The position numbers and the translations under genes are program-made. DNA of 10,604 nt from Candidatus Bathyarchaeota archaeon (lineage in GTDB: Archaea; Thermoproteota; Bathyarchaeia; TCS64): positions 1-10,604 of the forward strand of contig QMXQ01000035.1 in assembly GCA_003662205.1 (NCBI GenBank), in the 5' to 3' direction. This document shows, one piece after another, positions 1 to 6,942 of the stretch (positions within the stretch are counted from its first letter, which is position 1; the number at the start of each line of letters is the position of its first letter). Under the pieces are notes generated by a model. It was not told where the DNA came from, made no database searches, and saw only the letters and a program-made list of their open reading frames with translations.

Positions 1-680
1 AGGATGGCGATGGCGATCCAGCCCGCGATGGGGCTGCCGACGACCCCCGACAGGGCGGCGATCTCGAAGCTGCCGGTGATCCAGTAGCTGGAGAGGATGC
101 CGGCGAGGAGGATGACGGCGCCGACGTGGGTCCAGAGGAAGTACATCATGCCGATGCGCTCCCGCTCGCCGTAGCCGTAGTTGTTGATGAGCGCCCAGCT
201 GGGCACCAGCATCAGCTCGTAGAACAGGTAGAACTGGATGAGGTTGGTGGCCATCACCGTCCCCAGCATGCCGACGGCGTAGAGCAGGTAGAGGGTGTAG
301 TAGCTGGCGTACGCGCCGCTGCCGACGTGCTCGCCGGTCTCGTGCTCCCACTCGTGGAACCGGTGCTCCATATACGGGATGCTATAAAGGCTGATCATGA
401 GGCAGAGAATGTTGATGGTGAGCAGCATCCAGATGCTCAGGCCGTCAGCCTTCAGACCGAAGGTCAGCCCCGCCGCGGGAGCCCAGGAGTAAGTCTCGTT
501 GTAGCTGCCGCCGCCCTGGATCTCAACGGCGATGCCGCCCAGGAGGAGCAGCGTGTACGCCAGGGGTATGAAGGCGACCCAGCCTGTGTTCTTTCCCATG
601 GACTTACCCACCAGGTAGGTCACTGGGGCGAATATCAGAGGTACCAGGAGTACCTGAGCCAGGGAGTACGCGAATACCAT
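1..680 (-). CDS. nuoM: Complex I subunit NuoM (proton-pumping antiporter-like), 5' part, cut by the window edge
   Basis: Only the first 226 residues are in the window; the gene continues past position 1. It is a polytopic membrane protein of the Mrp-antiporter-like family, one of the proton channels of the complex I membrane arm. Hydrophobic segments lie near residues 8-25, 36-52, 82-100, 126-145 and 147-166. The motif FYELMLVPSW (152-161) contains Glu155, matching the essential TM5 glutamate (E144 in E. coli NuoM), and ELMLVP is typical of NuoM rather than NuoL or NuoN. A His/Glu-rich loop lies at 105-118 (EHRFHEWEHETGEH). The ATG at 678-680 is 1 base after the nuoL stop and has AGGAGGG (688-694) 7 bases upstream inside nuoL, so translation is probably coupled. 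The NuoM versus NuoN decision is good but not final because the TM7-TM12 charges are outside the window. Confidence 0.93.
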   Translation of the reverse strand, partial: MVFAYSLAQVLLVPLIFAPVTYLVGKSMGKNTGWVAFIPLAYTLLLLGGIAVEIQGGGSYNETYSWAPAAGLTFGLKADGLSIWMLLTINILCLMISLYSIPYMEHRFHEWEHETGEHVGSGAYASYYTLYLLYAVGMLGTVMATNLIQFYLFYELMLVPSWALINNYGYGERERIGMMYFLWTHVGAVILLAGILSSYWITGSFEIAALSGVVGSPIAGWIAIAI

Positions 681-681
681 T

Positions 682-2874
682 CTACAACCCTCCTGAGAAC
701 CATAACATGAACAGTATTATGAGGAACAGGAACGTGAAACCCATGTAGATGATGTTGTAGCTGAGGACCCCAGTCTGCAGCTTCTTCACCCGATGATACA
801 GGGAGGTCGCCGCCTCCGGGACCCCCTCGTTCAGCCCCCGGTCTATAACGTTCCTCTCCAGGCCGCCGAAGAGGCTACCACCCAGGGCGACGAAGAAGTC
901 GCTGACGGCGGGGGTTATCTTATCGAAGAAGAGCTTCTCAAGGCTGTTGAATAGCCCCCTGGAGAAGTCGATGAGGCCGTAGACGAAGACGGCGTAGTAG
1001 GTGGAGTTCATGTACCACCTGTTCCAGAGGAAGGTGTGGACCCCCTTCAGGAGGCCTGAGCTGGAGACGAAGGCCCACGGGTCCACCTTCCGGGCCAGGT
1101 AGAAGACCCAGCCGAGGACGCCGCCGAGGAGCAGCATCGCCGCCGAGGTGCCCACCGCCGTCAGCTTCGTGGAGGCCTCGACGTGCGCCACGTGGACCGG
1201 GATCTCCATGTGGTGGAGCATGATATCCATCTGCTCCTCGATGAAGAGCTCCGGCGAGTAGTGGGGGTTGAAGACGCCGACGAGGCCGAGGATGCCGACG
1301 GCGACCACGAGGACGACGAGGATGGCGTAGGGCACCCACATGACGGGCGGAGCCTCGTGGACGTGGTGGCCGTGGTGCTCAAGCTCCTCGATGAACTCAC
1401 TCTTGCGGCCGTAGAAGGTGAGGCTGATGTACCGGATGCTGTAGAAGAAGGTCATCGCCGCGCTTATGGCCGCAACCGCCAGGAGCACCATCGCGAGGGG
1501 GGTACCCGCGGTGAGGAGGGCGAGGAACACGGAGTCCTTGCTCCAGAACCCGCTCAGGGGCGGGATGCCGGAGAGGGAGAGGGTCGCGACGAGCATGAGG
1601 CCGTGGGTGATGGGCATGTACTTCTTCAGGCCCCCCATATTGAAGAGGTAGATGGACTCGATGGCGTGGATGACGGAGCCCGCGCAGAGGAAGAGGGCCG
1701 CCTTGAACAGGGCGTGGCTGACGAGGTGGAAGACACCGCTGGTGAGGCCCGCGACGTAGGCGCCCTCGCTCAGGCCGGAGACGCCGAGGCCCAGCATCAT
1801 GTAGCCTATCTGGCTGACGGTGGAGTACGCGAGGATCTTCTTCAGCTCGACGGAGACCATGGCCTGGGAGGCGGCGAGGAAGGCGGTGAAGGCGCCGACA
1901 CACGCGATGGCGATGAAGTAGACCTGGGCCTCGGGTATGTGGAGCTCCCAGGTGCCGAGGTAGAAGACGGGGCTCATCCTGGCCACGAGGTAGACGCCGG
2001 CTTTCACCATCGTCGCGGCGTGGATGAGGGCGGAGACGGAGGTGGGTCCCGCCATCGCCTCGGGCAGCCACTCGTGGAGGGGGAACTGGGCGGACTTGCC
2101 GATGGGACCGCCGAGAAAGAGGACCGCCGTGAGGGCGAGCAGCCCCGGCGTCGCCGCTATCCCCGTGAGCCACTCAGGCGCCGTCTCGATGAGCTCGACG
2201 AAGTTGAGGGTGCCCGCGAAGTTGAAGATGATGAAGATGGCGGCGAGGATGAAGACGTCGCCGACCCCCGTGACCACGAAGGCCTTCATCCCGCAGTGGG
2301 AGGGGGGGTACATCTTCGTGGGGGGCGGGCCGCCCAGCCACCTCTCCTTCTCGTCCCGGTAGTAGTAGCCGATGAGGCCGTAGCTGCACATGCCGACGCC
2401 CTCCCAGCCGATGAGGACCTGGACGAGGTTGTCGGAGAGGACTAGGAGGAGCATGTTGCCGATGAAGAAGAGGAAGAAGAACCAGTACCTGTCGAGATGG
2501 GGGTCGCCGTGCATGTAGCCGGTGGAGTAGACGACGATGAGGAAGGCAATGAAGGCGACCACGTTGCTGATGATGATGCTCAGGGGGTCGACGAGAACCC
2601 CAACCTCCAAGGGGTGACCGCCGGGAAAGGTGATCCACGTGGTCAGCTTGATGTCCCCCGGGTAGTGGCCCGAGAGGAGGTACGGGACCATGGAGAGGGC
2701 GGAGACGGCGGCGGAGAGGGCGAAGGCGACCGCGGCGTAGTCCCTGAGCTTGTGGTTGATCCTGCCGAGGAGCGGCATCAGCAGCGCCCCTATGATGGGG
2801 AGAATCCAGCTCAGCCACGGGCCCGGATACTTGAGGATGATCTCCAGGGGGCTCGCCGCCGCCACGGGATCCAT
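682..2874 (-). CDS. nuoL: Complex I subunit NuoL (distal antiporter-like subunit with lateral helix)
   Basis: This is the largest membrane-arm subunit, thought to translocate protons at the distal end of complex I. Key charges are visible (numbered from the GTG at 2877): Glu159 in LIGWEGVGMCSYGLIGYY (TM5), Lys261 in GPIGKSAQFPLHEWLPEAM (TM7), Lys292 in ATMVKAGVYLVARM (TM8) and Lys447 in GIPPLSGFWSKDS (TM12). The C-terminal part after about residue 590 carries the long lateral helix and a final hydrophobic anchor (about 708-728). Its length, about 730 residues, is long for NuoL but usual for versions with a full C-terminal extension. A histidine-rich loop at 500-508 contains five His. I place the start at the ATG at 2874, with GGGAGGG (2883-2889) 8 bases upstream; a GTG one codon earlier is possible. 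Unlike its neighbours it is separated from the preceding gene by over 60 AT-rich bases. Confidence 0.96.
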   Translation of the reverse strand: MDPVAAASPLEIILKYPGPWLSWILPIIGALLMPLLGRINHKLRDYAAVAFALSAAVSALSMVPYLLSGHYPGDIKLTTWITFPGGHPLEVGVLVDPLSIIISNVVAFIAFLIVVYSTGYMHGDPHLDRYWFFFLFFIGNMLLLVLSDNLVQVLIGWEGVGMCSYGLIGYYYRDEKERWLGGPPPTKMYPPSHCGMKAFVVTGVGDVFILAAIFIIFNFAGTLNFVELIETAPEWLTGIAATPGLLALTAVLFLGGPIGKSAQFPLHEWLPEAMAGPTSVSALIHAATMVKAGVYLVARMSPVFYLGTWELHIPEAQVYFIAIACVGAFTAFLAASQAMVSVELKKILAYSTVSQIGYMMLGLGVSGLSEGAYVAGLTSGVFHLVSHALFKAALFLCAGSVIHAIESIYLFNMGGLKKYMPITHGLMLVATLSLSGIPPLSGFWSKDSVFLALLTAGTPLAMVLLAVAAISAAMTFFYSIRYISLTFYGRKSEFIEELEHHGHHVHEAPPVMWVPYAILVVLVVAVGILGLVGVFNPHYSPELFIEEQMDIMLHHMEIPVHVAHVEASTKLTAVGTSAAMLLLGGVLGWVFYLARKVDPWAFVSSSGLLKGVHTFLWNRWYMNSTYYAVFVYGLIDFSRGLFNSLEKLFFDKITPAVSDFFVALGGSLFGGLERNVIDRGLNEGVPEAATSLYHRVKKLQTGVLSYNIIYMGFTFLFLIILFMLWFSGGL

Positions 2875-2941
2875 CACATCCGCCCTCCCATCATATCACC
2901 CTACTCAATTTCAATCCATTTAAAAGCATTTACATCGAGCC
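2875..2941 (-). promoter_or_regulatory. AT-rich gap before nuoL with possible internal archaeal promoter
   Basis: This is the only long gap in an otherwise compact operon. On the minus strand it contains GCTTTTAAAT (plus positions 2918-2927), a TATA-like box. An archaeal start site about 26 bases downstream would fall near 2896, just before the SD GGGAGGG (2883-2889) of nuoL. This arrangement would let nuoL and nuoM be transcribed separately from the upstream genes. The evidence is sequence resemblance only, and no clear purine-rich BRE precedes the box. Confidence 0.4.
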
Positions 2942-4465
2942 TCATGGCAGCACAGCTCCAATATACCGGCTCATTCCATCAACCAGAGCCCGGGAAGCCC
3001 GGGTCGCGAGGCTGATGACGGGCGCCGGGTAGAGACCGAAGACGACGACGAGCGCCGCCATGAGGACGGTGACGGCGACCATGAGCGCCGGCGCCTCATG
3101 AACCTTCAGGCCCTCGTCCTCCGGCGTCGAGATGAGGGCCTTCATGACGCGCAGGTAGTACGCCATGCTCAGGGCGCTGTTGAGCACGCCGGCGACGGCC
3201 AGCCACGCCATCCCCGCGCCGATGGCAGAGTTGAACAGGATGAACTTGCTGATGAAGCCGTTGGTGGCGGGCACCCCGCCGAGGCCGAGGAGCGCGATGA
3301 AAAGGGTGAAGGTGGTATAGGGCATCATCCGCCCCACGCCCCTGAGCCTCTTGAGGTCCCTGGTCCCCGTCTCATGGACGATGGAGCCCGCGGAGAGGAA
3401 CGCCATCCCCTTCATCAGCGAGTGGTTGAAAACGTGGAGGAAGACGCCCATCACCCCGTATGCCGTCCCCGTGGACACGCCGATGAGCATGTAGCCGATC
3501 TGGGCGATGCTAGAGTACGCCAGCAGCCGCTTGATGTCCTGCTGGAGCAGCGCAGTGATGTTGGCCAGGGTCATGGTCAGCACCGCCAGGGCCGCGATGG
3601 AGAGCTGGAAGAAATTCGGGTCGAAGAGCAGGTAGAGAACACGGGTCAGCCCGTAGAGACCCGTCTCGATGACGATGCCCGAGAGCAAGGCGCTTATGGG
3701 GCTCGGTGCCTCGGGGTGGGCGTCCGGCAGCCAGGTGTGCAGCGGCACGATGGCGGACTTGACGCCAAACCCGACGACGAGGGCGCTGAAAAGGACGAAC
3801 AACCACGGCGTCCGGACGGATCCGTGGAGGCTCGCCGCGAGTTGGGCGAAGTTTAGGGTGCCCGTCATCCCGTAGAGGAAGGACATGCTCAGGAGGAGGA
3901 AGGCGCCGGCGGTCGCGCTCATCACCAGGTACTTGAAGCCGGCCTCCACCGGCCCCCACCGGTTCTTGAGGAAGGCGACGAGAACGTAGCTGGAGAGGCC
4001 CATCAGCTCCCAGAAGATGAAGAGGGTGAAGAAGTCGCCGGCCAGGGCGATGCCGGTCATCCCCGCCATCATGAGCAACACCAGGGTGTAGAACTCCGTC
4101 AGCCGGCTCTCCCTCTCCATATACTTGAAAGAGTAGAGGGCCACAAGGAAGCCGAGGAACGCGATGCTGCCGCCCATATAGATGCCGAGGGCGTCGATCT
4201 CGAAGCATCCGCCCAGGGGCGGCCTCTGACCCCACAAGGTGACGACCAGAACCCGGCCGGGCGCCGCCTTCAGCTGCTGATAGAGAAGGTAGACGGAGCC
4301 GAGGGCCGCGGCGGTGACGATGAACATCCAGGCCTCCCGCAGCCGCCCGACGCCCGCCCGCTCAGCCAGCAGGCCGATGATGGGAAGCGCCAAGCCTCCG
4401 CATAACAGCACTGCCAGGGGGAGGGGGAACTGGATGATCTGTGAGAGGGAACCTGGGTCTACCAT
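2942..4465 (-). CDS. nuoN: Complex I antiporter-like subunit, NuoN/MrpD type
   Basis: This 507-residue polytopic protein belongs to the Mrp-antiporter-like (proton_antipo_M) family. Visible motifs are Glu153 in FIFWELMGLSSYVLVAF (TM5), Lys236 in GFGVKSAIVPLHTWLPDAHP (TM7), the conserved LLAYSSIAQIGYM (314-326), HVFNHSLMKGMAFLSAG (344-360) and Lys407 in GFISKFILF (TM12). A lysine at TM12 fits NuoN or MrpD; NuoM carries glutamate there. The PLHTWLPDAHPEAPSPISALLSG stretch (241-263) is also strongly MrpD/Mbh-like. In place of the usual TM8 lysine it has Glu267 (IVIETG). The ATG at 4465 overlaps the nuoK stop by 7 bases. Its position between nuoK and nuoL is where some archaeal operons carry a gene named nuoM, so the symbol is tentative; family membership is certain. 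Confidence 0.85.
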   Translation of the reverse strand: MVDPGSLSQIIQFPLPLAVLLCGGLALPIIGLLAERAGVGRLREAWMFIVTAAALGSVYLLYQQLKAAPGRVLVVTLWGQRPPLGGCFEIDALGIYMGGSIAFLGFLVALYSFKYMERESRLTEFYTLVLLMMAGMTGIALAGDFFTLFIFWELMGLSSYVLVAFLKNRWGPVEAGFKYLVMSATAGAFLLLSMSFLYGMTGTLNFAQLAASLHGSVRTPWLFVLFSALVVGFGVKSAIVPLHTWLPDAHPEAPSPISALLSGIVIETGLYGLTRVLYLLFDPNFFQLSIAALAVLTMTLANITALLQQDIKRLLAYSSIAQIGYMLIGVSTGTAYGVMGVFLHVFNHSLMKGMAFLSAGSIVHETGTRDLKRLRGVGRMMPYTTFTLFIALLGLGGVPATNGFISKFILFNSAIGAGMAWLAVAGVLNSALSMAYYLRVMKALISTPEDEGLKVHEAPALMVAVTVLMAALVVVFGLYPAPVISLATRASRALVDGMSRYIGAVLP

Positions 4466-4770
4466 TTCAACCGCCTCAGCTTCCTGATGTCTAGGGTCTT
4501 ATAGTGCTTGTAGACGTTCAGCGCCATTGCCAGCCCGACGGCGATGACGGTGCCGTCGAGGACGATGGCCATCATGACGATGGAGTGGGCGAAGGGGTCA
4601 ATGAAGCCCTTGGTCTGCAGCGAGAGGGCGACGAAGTTGAGGTTCGCCGCGTTGAAGAGGATCTCGATGCCTATGAGGAGCCGGACCATGTCGCGCTTCA
4701 CCATGAGGCACCCGAGGCCGATGATGAAGAGGAGGGCGACCGAGACGATGAACGGGGTGAACGGATCCAT
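4459..4770 (-). CDS. nuoK: Complex I subunit NuoK
   Basis: This 103-residue protein has three membrane segments (about 6-24, 29-51 and 62-86) and is homologous to MrpC. It contributes to the E-channel and the central charged axis of the membrane arm. Glu36 in LLIGIEILFNAANL is the invariant TM2 carboxylate (E36 in E. coli). At the TM3 carboxylate position the sequence reads AIVLDGTVIAVGLAM, so Asp72 replaces the glutamate common in bacteria (E72). The ATG at 4768-4770 sits in a TGATG with the nuoJ2 stop (1-base overlap), and its own TAG lies inside the start of the next gene (7-base overlap), so translation is probably coupled on both sides. The length is normal for the family. The C-terminal tail is basic (residues 92-103). 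Confidence 0.95.
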   Translation of the reverse strand: MDPFTPFIVSVALLFIIGLGCLMVKRDMVRLLIGIEILFNAANLNFVALSLQTKGFIDPFAHSIVMMAIVLDGTVIAVGLAMALNVYKHYKTLDIRKLRRLKW

Positions 4771-5063
4771 CAGTCCTCAGCCTCCTCCGATTTGAGCAGC
4801 GCCAAGCAGCAGACGATGGCAGCGACGATGACGAACGCCTGGCCCGTCAGGTCTAGGGCGCGGTGCTCCCATAGGAAGCGGCTCACCCGCGCCGCGATCC
4901 CGTTGAAGGGCTCCAGGGGTATGAGCCTCGTCGACAGTAGGCCCGAGGTCGCCTCGAAGGCAGGGAAGCTCACCTCGATGGCGAGCCATGAGAAGATTAG
5001 GAGGGTGAAAACGATCACCACCAGCGCGGCGAAGGAGCCGTATCTGGCCAGATTCTTGCTCAT
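4770..5063 (-). CDS. nuoJ2: Complex I subunit NuoJ, second half (NuoJ2/FpoJ2-like, Mrp/Mbh-like C-terminus)
   Basis: This 97-residue protein has two hydrophobic helices (about 10-30 and 72-90) joined by a polar loop. By position it supplies the C-terminal half of NuoJ, which is a single gene in most bacteria but split in several archaeal Fpo/Nuo clusters. The block LWEHRALDLTGQAFVIVAA (64-82) resembles the LWE-RG-D-LGE helix of MrpA C-terminal and MbhE-type subunits more than classical NuoJ; that is my recollection of the families, not an alignment. The ATG at 5061-5063 overlaps the nuoJ1 stop as ATGA, and its stop overlaps the nuoK start, so it is expressed in lockstep with both. The acidic tail KSEEAED is short. 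I am confident it is a real gene, less so of the exact subfamily. Confidence 0.85.
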   Translation of the reverse strand: MSKNLARYGSFAALVVIVFTLLIFSWLAIEVSFPAFEATSGLLSTRLIPLEPFNGIAARVSRFLWEHRALDLTGQAFVIVAAIVCCLALLKSEEAED

Positions 5064-5320
5064 GCATCCACCTCCTCAGCCGGCTCCATCCTGCCGGCAC
5101 GGGTCAGCATCACCGTGATGAGGAAGAAGACGACGATGGCGCCCGCGAAGATGGCGAGCTGGAAGAGGGCGACGGTGGGCGCTCCCACCATGTAGTAGAG
5201 GATGCCAAGGGTCACGTTGGTGCAGAGGAGGAAGACGACGCCGTAGACGATGTTGGGCATCGCGACGGCGAGGAATGCGCTGATGACGGTCAGGGCGAGC
5301 AGGATGAGGGCCGCGATCAC
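5060..5320 (-). CDS. nuoJ1: Complex I subunit NuoJ, first half (NuoJ1/FpoJ-like)
   Basis: This 86-residue protein has three membrane segments (about 2-20, 23-44 and 49-72). Residues 54-73 (QLAIFAGAIVVFFLITVMLT) match the conserved NuoJ TM3, which forms the pi-bulge region linking the Q-module to the proton channels; the usual Tyr of YAGA is Phe58 here. The polypeptide ends just after TM3 with a charged tail (REPAEE-type, 74-86), so the last two helices of a normal NuoJ of about 160-200 residues are missing and are supplied by the next gene. The start is GTG (5318-5320): no ATG occurs in frame before codon 21, and a GGAGG lies just upstream within the nuoI end. The GTG overlaps the nuoI TGA, and the stop overlaps the nuoJ2 start as ATGA. 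Confidence 0.9.
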   Translation of the reverse strand: MIAALILLALTVISAFLAVAMPNIVYGVVFLLCTNVTLGILYYMVGAPTVALFQLAIFAGAIVVFFLITVMLTRAGRMEPAEEVDA

Positions 5321-5787
5321 AGGTCCTCCACCTTCCTATACTTCATCTCCGTCTTCGTCAGATACGGCTCGATCCTCCGCTTCAACCTGGGCACAACCTC
5401 CTTTATCGATGGGACCTCGGCCAGCCTCTCCGGCGAGTAGACCAGCTCGGACGCATCCCTAGTTGAGAACTCCACCAGGTCGGTGAACTCCAGCGCCGCC
5501 TTGGGGCAGAACTCGACGCAGTAGCCGCAGAGGCTGCATGTGCCGTAGTCGATCTGCGGGTACTTCCCCTCATGGCCCTCCGCCTCCACCAGGACGATGG
5601 AGTTGTCGGGACAGACCCTGGCGCACGTGCCGCAGCCGATGCACCTGTCGAAGTGGAGCTTGTGGCGTCCCCTGAACCTCTCGGCGAAGACGAGGCGCTC
5701 GTCGGGGTAGGCGACCGTCTGAGAGTTCCTCAGCACGTACGGGGCGACGATGAGGAAGGGCTTGAACAGCTTCTTCAACAGACTCAT
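5317..5787 (-). CDS. nuoI: Complex I subunit NuoI (two [4Fe-4S] ferredoxin subunit)
   Basis: This 156-residue peripheral subunit carries clusters N6a and N6b, passing electrons from the input module to NuoB. The first ligand set is Cys49, Cys52, Cys55 and Cys59 (CIGCGTCARVCP); the second is Cys84, Cys87, Cys90 and Cys94 (CSLCGYCVEFCP). The preceding YPDERLVFAERFRGRHKLHF (27-46) is the usual NuoI lead-in, with the amphipathic N-terminus lying on the membrane. No extra cluster is visible. The start is the ATG at 5785-5787, which shares a base with the nuoH stop (TGATG). An apparent longer frame extending upstream to 6894 is an out-of-frame reading of nuoH and not an N-terminal extension. Length and motifs are standard. 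Confidence 0.97.
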   Translation of the reverse strand: MSLLKKLFKPFLIVAPYVLRNSQTVAYPDERLVFAERFRGRHKLHFDRCIGCGTCARVCPDNSIVLVEAEGHEGKYPQIDYGTCSLCGYCVEFCPKAALEFTDLVEFSTRDASELVYSPERLAEVPSIKEVVPRLKRRIEPYLTKTEMKYRKVEDL

Positions 5788-6914
5788 CACGCCACCCCCC
5801 ACAGCTTCAGGGCCAATACGATGAACAGGTTGAGCACCGCCAGGGGCGTGAGGTAGTACCACCCCAGCCTGAGGGTCTGGTCCAGCCTCAGCCTCGGGAA
5901 GACGCACCTGAGCAGGATGATGATCGGCACGAGGATCGCGAACTTGAGGAGGAGCCAGAAGATGTGGCTGTACATCGTCGACCCGAATATGTCGGGGCCG
6001 TTGAAGCCCCCCAGGTAGAGGGTTATGAAGAGGAGCGCCCACGCCTGGAAGGCGACGTACTCCGCCATCATGGTGAAGCCGAAGAGGATGCCGCTGAACT
6101 CCGTCCTCCACCCGAGGACCAGCTCCGTCTCCGCCGTGGGCACGTCGAAGGGGGTCCTCTCCGCCTCGATGATGACGCCGAGGAAGAAGATGACGAAACC
6201 TATGAACTGGGGCACGGCGAACCACATATCCCTCTGAGCCTCCACGATTTTCACCAGGTCGAAGCTCCCCGCCATGATGGCGACGGCGGCGGCGCAGATC
6301 ACCAGCGGTATCTCCGCCGAGATGTAGAGGAAGGCGACCCTGAAGCCCCCGATGGCGGTGTACTTGTTGTTCGCCGCCCAGCCGGTGAATATGGGGATCA
6401 GCGGGGCCAGGCCCGCGATGGCGAAGAACATGGGGAGGCTGAGGCTCCCCGCGTCGAAGAGGACCCAGTTCTGGTCGAAGGGGATGAGGACGAGCGCGAG
6501 GGCCGGGAGGGTCGGGACGAGGACCGGCATCATGGTGAAGAAGGCGCGCTCCGCGTCGTAGGGGATGATGATCTCCTTCATGAAGAGCTTCAGGAAGTCG
6601 GCGAAGACCTGCAGCAGACCCGCCCGCTTCCCGCAGTAGTACGGGCCGACCCGGAGCATCGCCCTCGCCAGGAACTTCCTCTCGAACCAGACGGCGATGA
6701 TGGCGAAGACCAGGATGAAGGCGAGACCGGGCAGGATGAGGATCTGCATCAGCGGCTTGAAGTTGATCCAGAGGAACCGCCACAGCCACCCGGGCAGCCT
6801 CAGAAGCGCTCCGGGGAGCCAGGTCAAGAAGCCGACGGCGAACCTCCAGATGGCGCCCGGCAGCCCGAAAAGGGCGTTGACGAGCCAGTTCCAAAGAGTA
6901 GTGAACATGTCCAT
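5787..6914 (-). CDS. nuoH: Complex I subunit NuoH with N-terminal extension
   Basis: This 375-residue membrane subunit forms the quinone (or other hydrophobic acceptor) tunnel together with NuoB and NuoD. Conserved features are FERKFLARAMLRVGPYYCGK (77-96), the loop with GLLQVFADFLKLFMKE (99-114), EIPL with Glu201, the cytoplasmic loop IIEAERTPFDVPTAETELV (248-266) continuing to GWRTEFSG, and FPRLRLDQTLRLGWYYLTPL (339-358). In most NuoH the ERK motif comes at about residue 35-40; here it is at 78-80, so there is an extra N-terminal stretch of about 40 residues rich in Trp, Pro and Gly, with repeated LPGA/WRF units. The ATG at 6914 has GAGGTGAT (6922-6929) 7 bases upstream, which supports this start and hence the extension. 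An ATG two codons later is possible. A 28-base gap separates it from nuoD. Confidence 0.96.
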   Translation of the reverse strand: MDMFTTLWNWLVNALFGLPGAIWRFAVGFLTWLPGALLRLPGWLWRFLWINFKPLMQILILPGLAFILVFAIIAVWFERKFLARAMLRVGPYYCGKRAGLLQVFADFLKLFMKEIIIPYDAERAFFTMMPVLVPTLPALALVLIPFDQNWVLFDAGSLSLPMFFAIAGLAPLIPIFTGWAANNKYTAIGGFRVAFLYISAEIPLVICAAAVAIMAGSFDLVKIVEAQRDMWFAVPQFIGFVIFFLGVIIEAERTPFDVPTAETELVLGWRTEFSGILFGFTMMAEYVAFQAWALLFITLYLGGFNGPDIFGSTMYSHIFWLLLKFAILVPIIILLRCVFPRLRLDQTLRLGWYYLTPLAVLNLFIVLALKLWGVA

Positions 6915-6942
6915 CCTCTACATCACCTCTCCCGACATCATC

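Noticed and set aside
126..710. Plus-strand frame of 194 codons at the left edge
   Set aside because: The minus strand here encodes an unmistakable NuoM N-terminus with ELMLVP and a coupled start.
1183..2445. Plus-strand open frame of 420 codons antisense to nuoL
   Set aside because: It is Asp/Glu/Gly/Arg-rich low-complexity translation produced by GC-rich DNA opposite a real, fully motif-supported gene.
5317..6894. Minus-strand frame of 525 codons that would make a fused, extended NuoI
   Set aside because: Only the last 156 codons are NuoI. The upstream part is nuoH read out of frame, Arg/Pro-rich and without motifs, and nuoI has its own ATG coupled to the nuoH stop.
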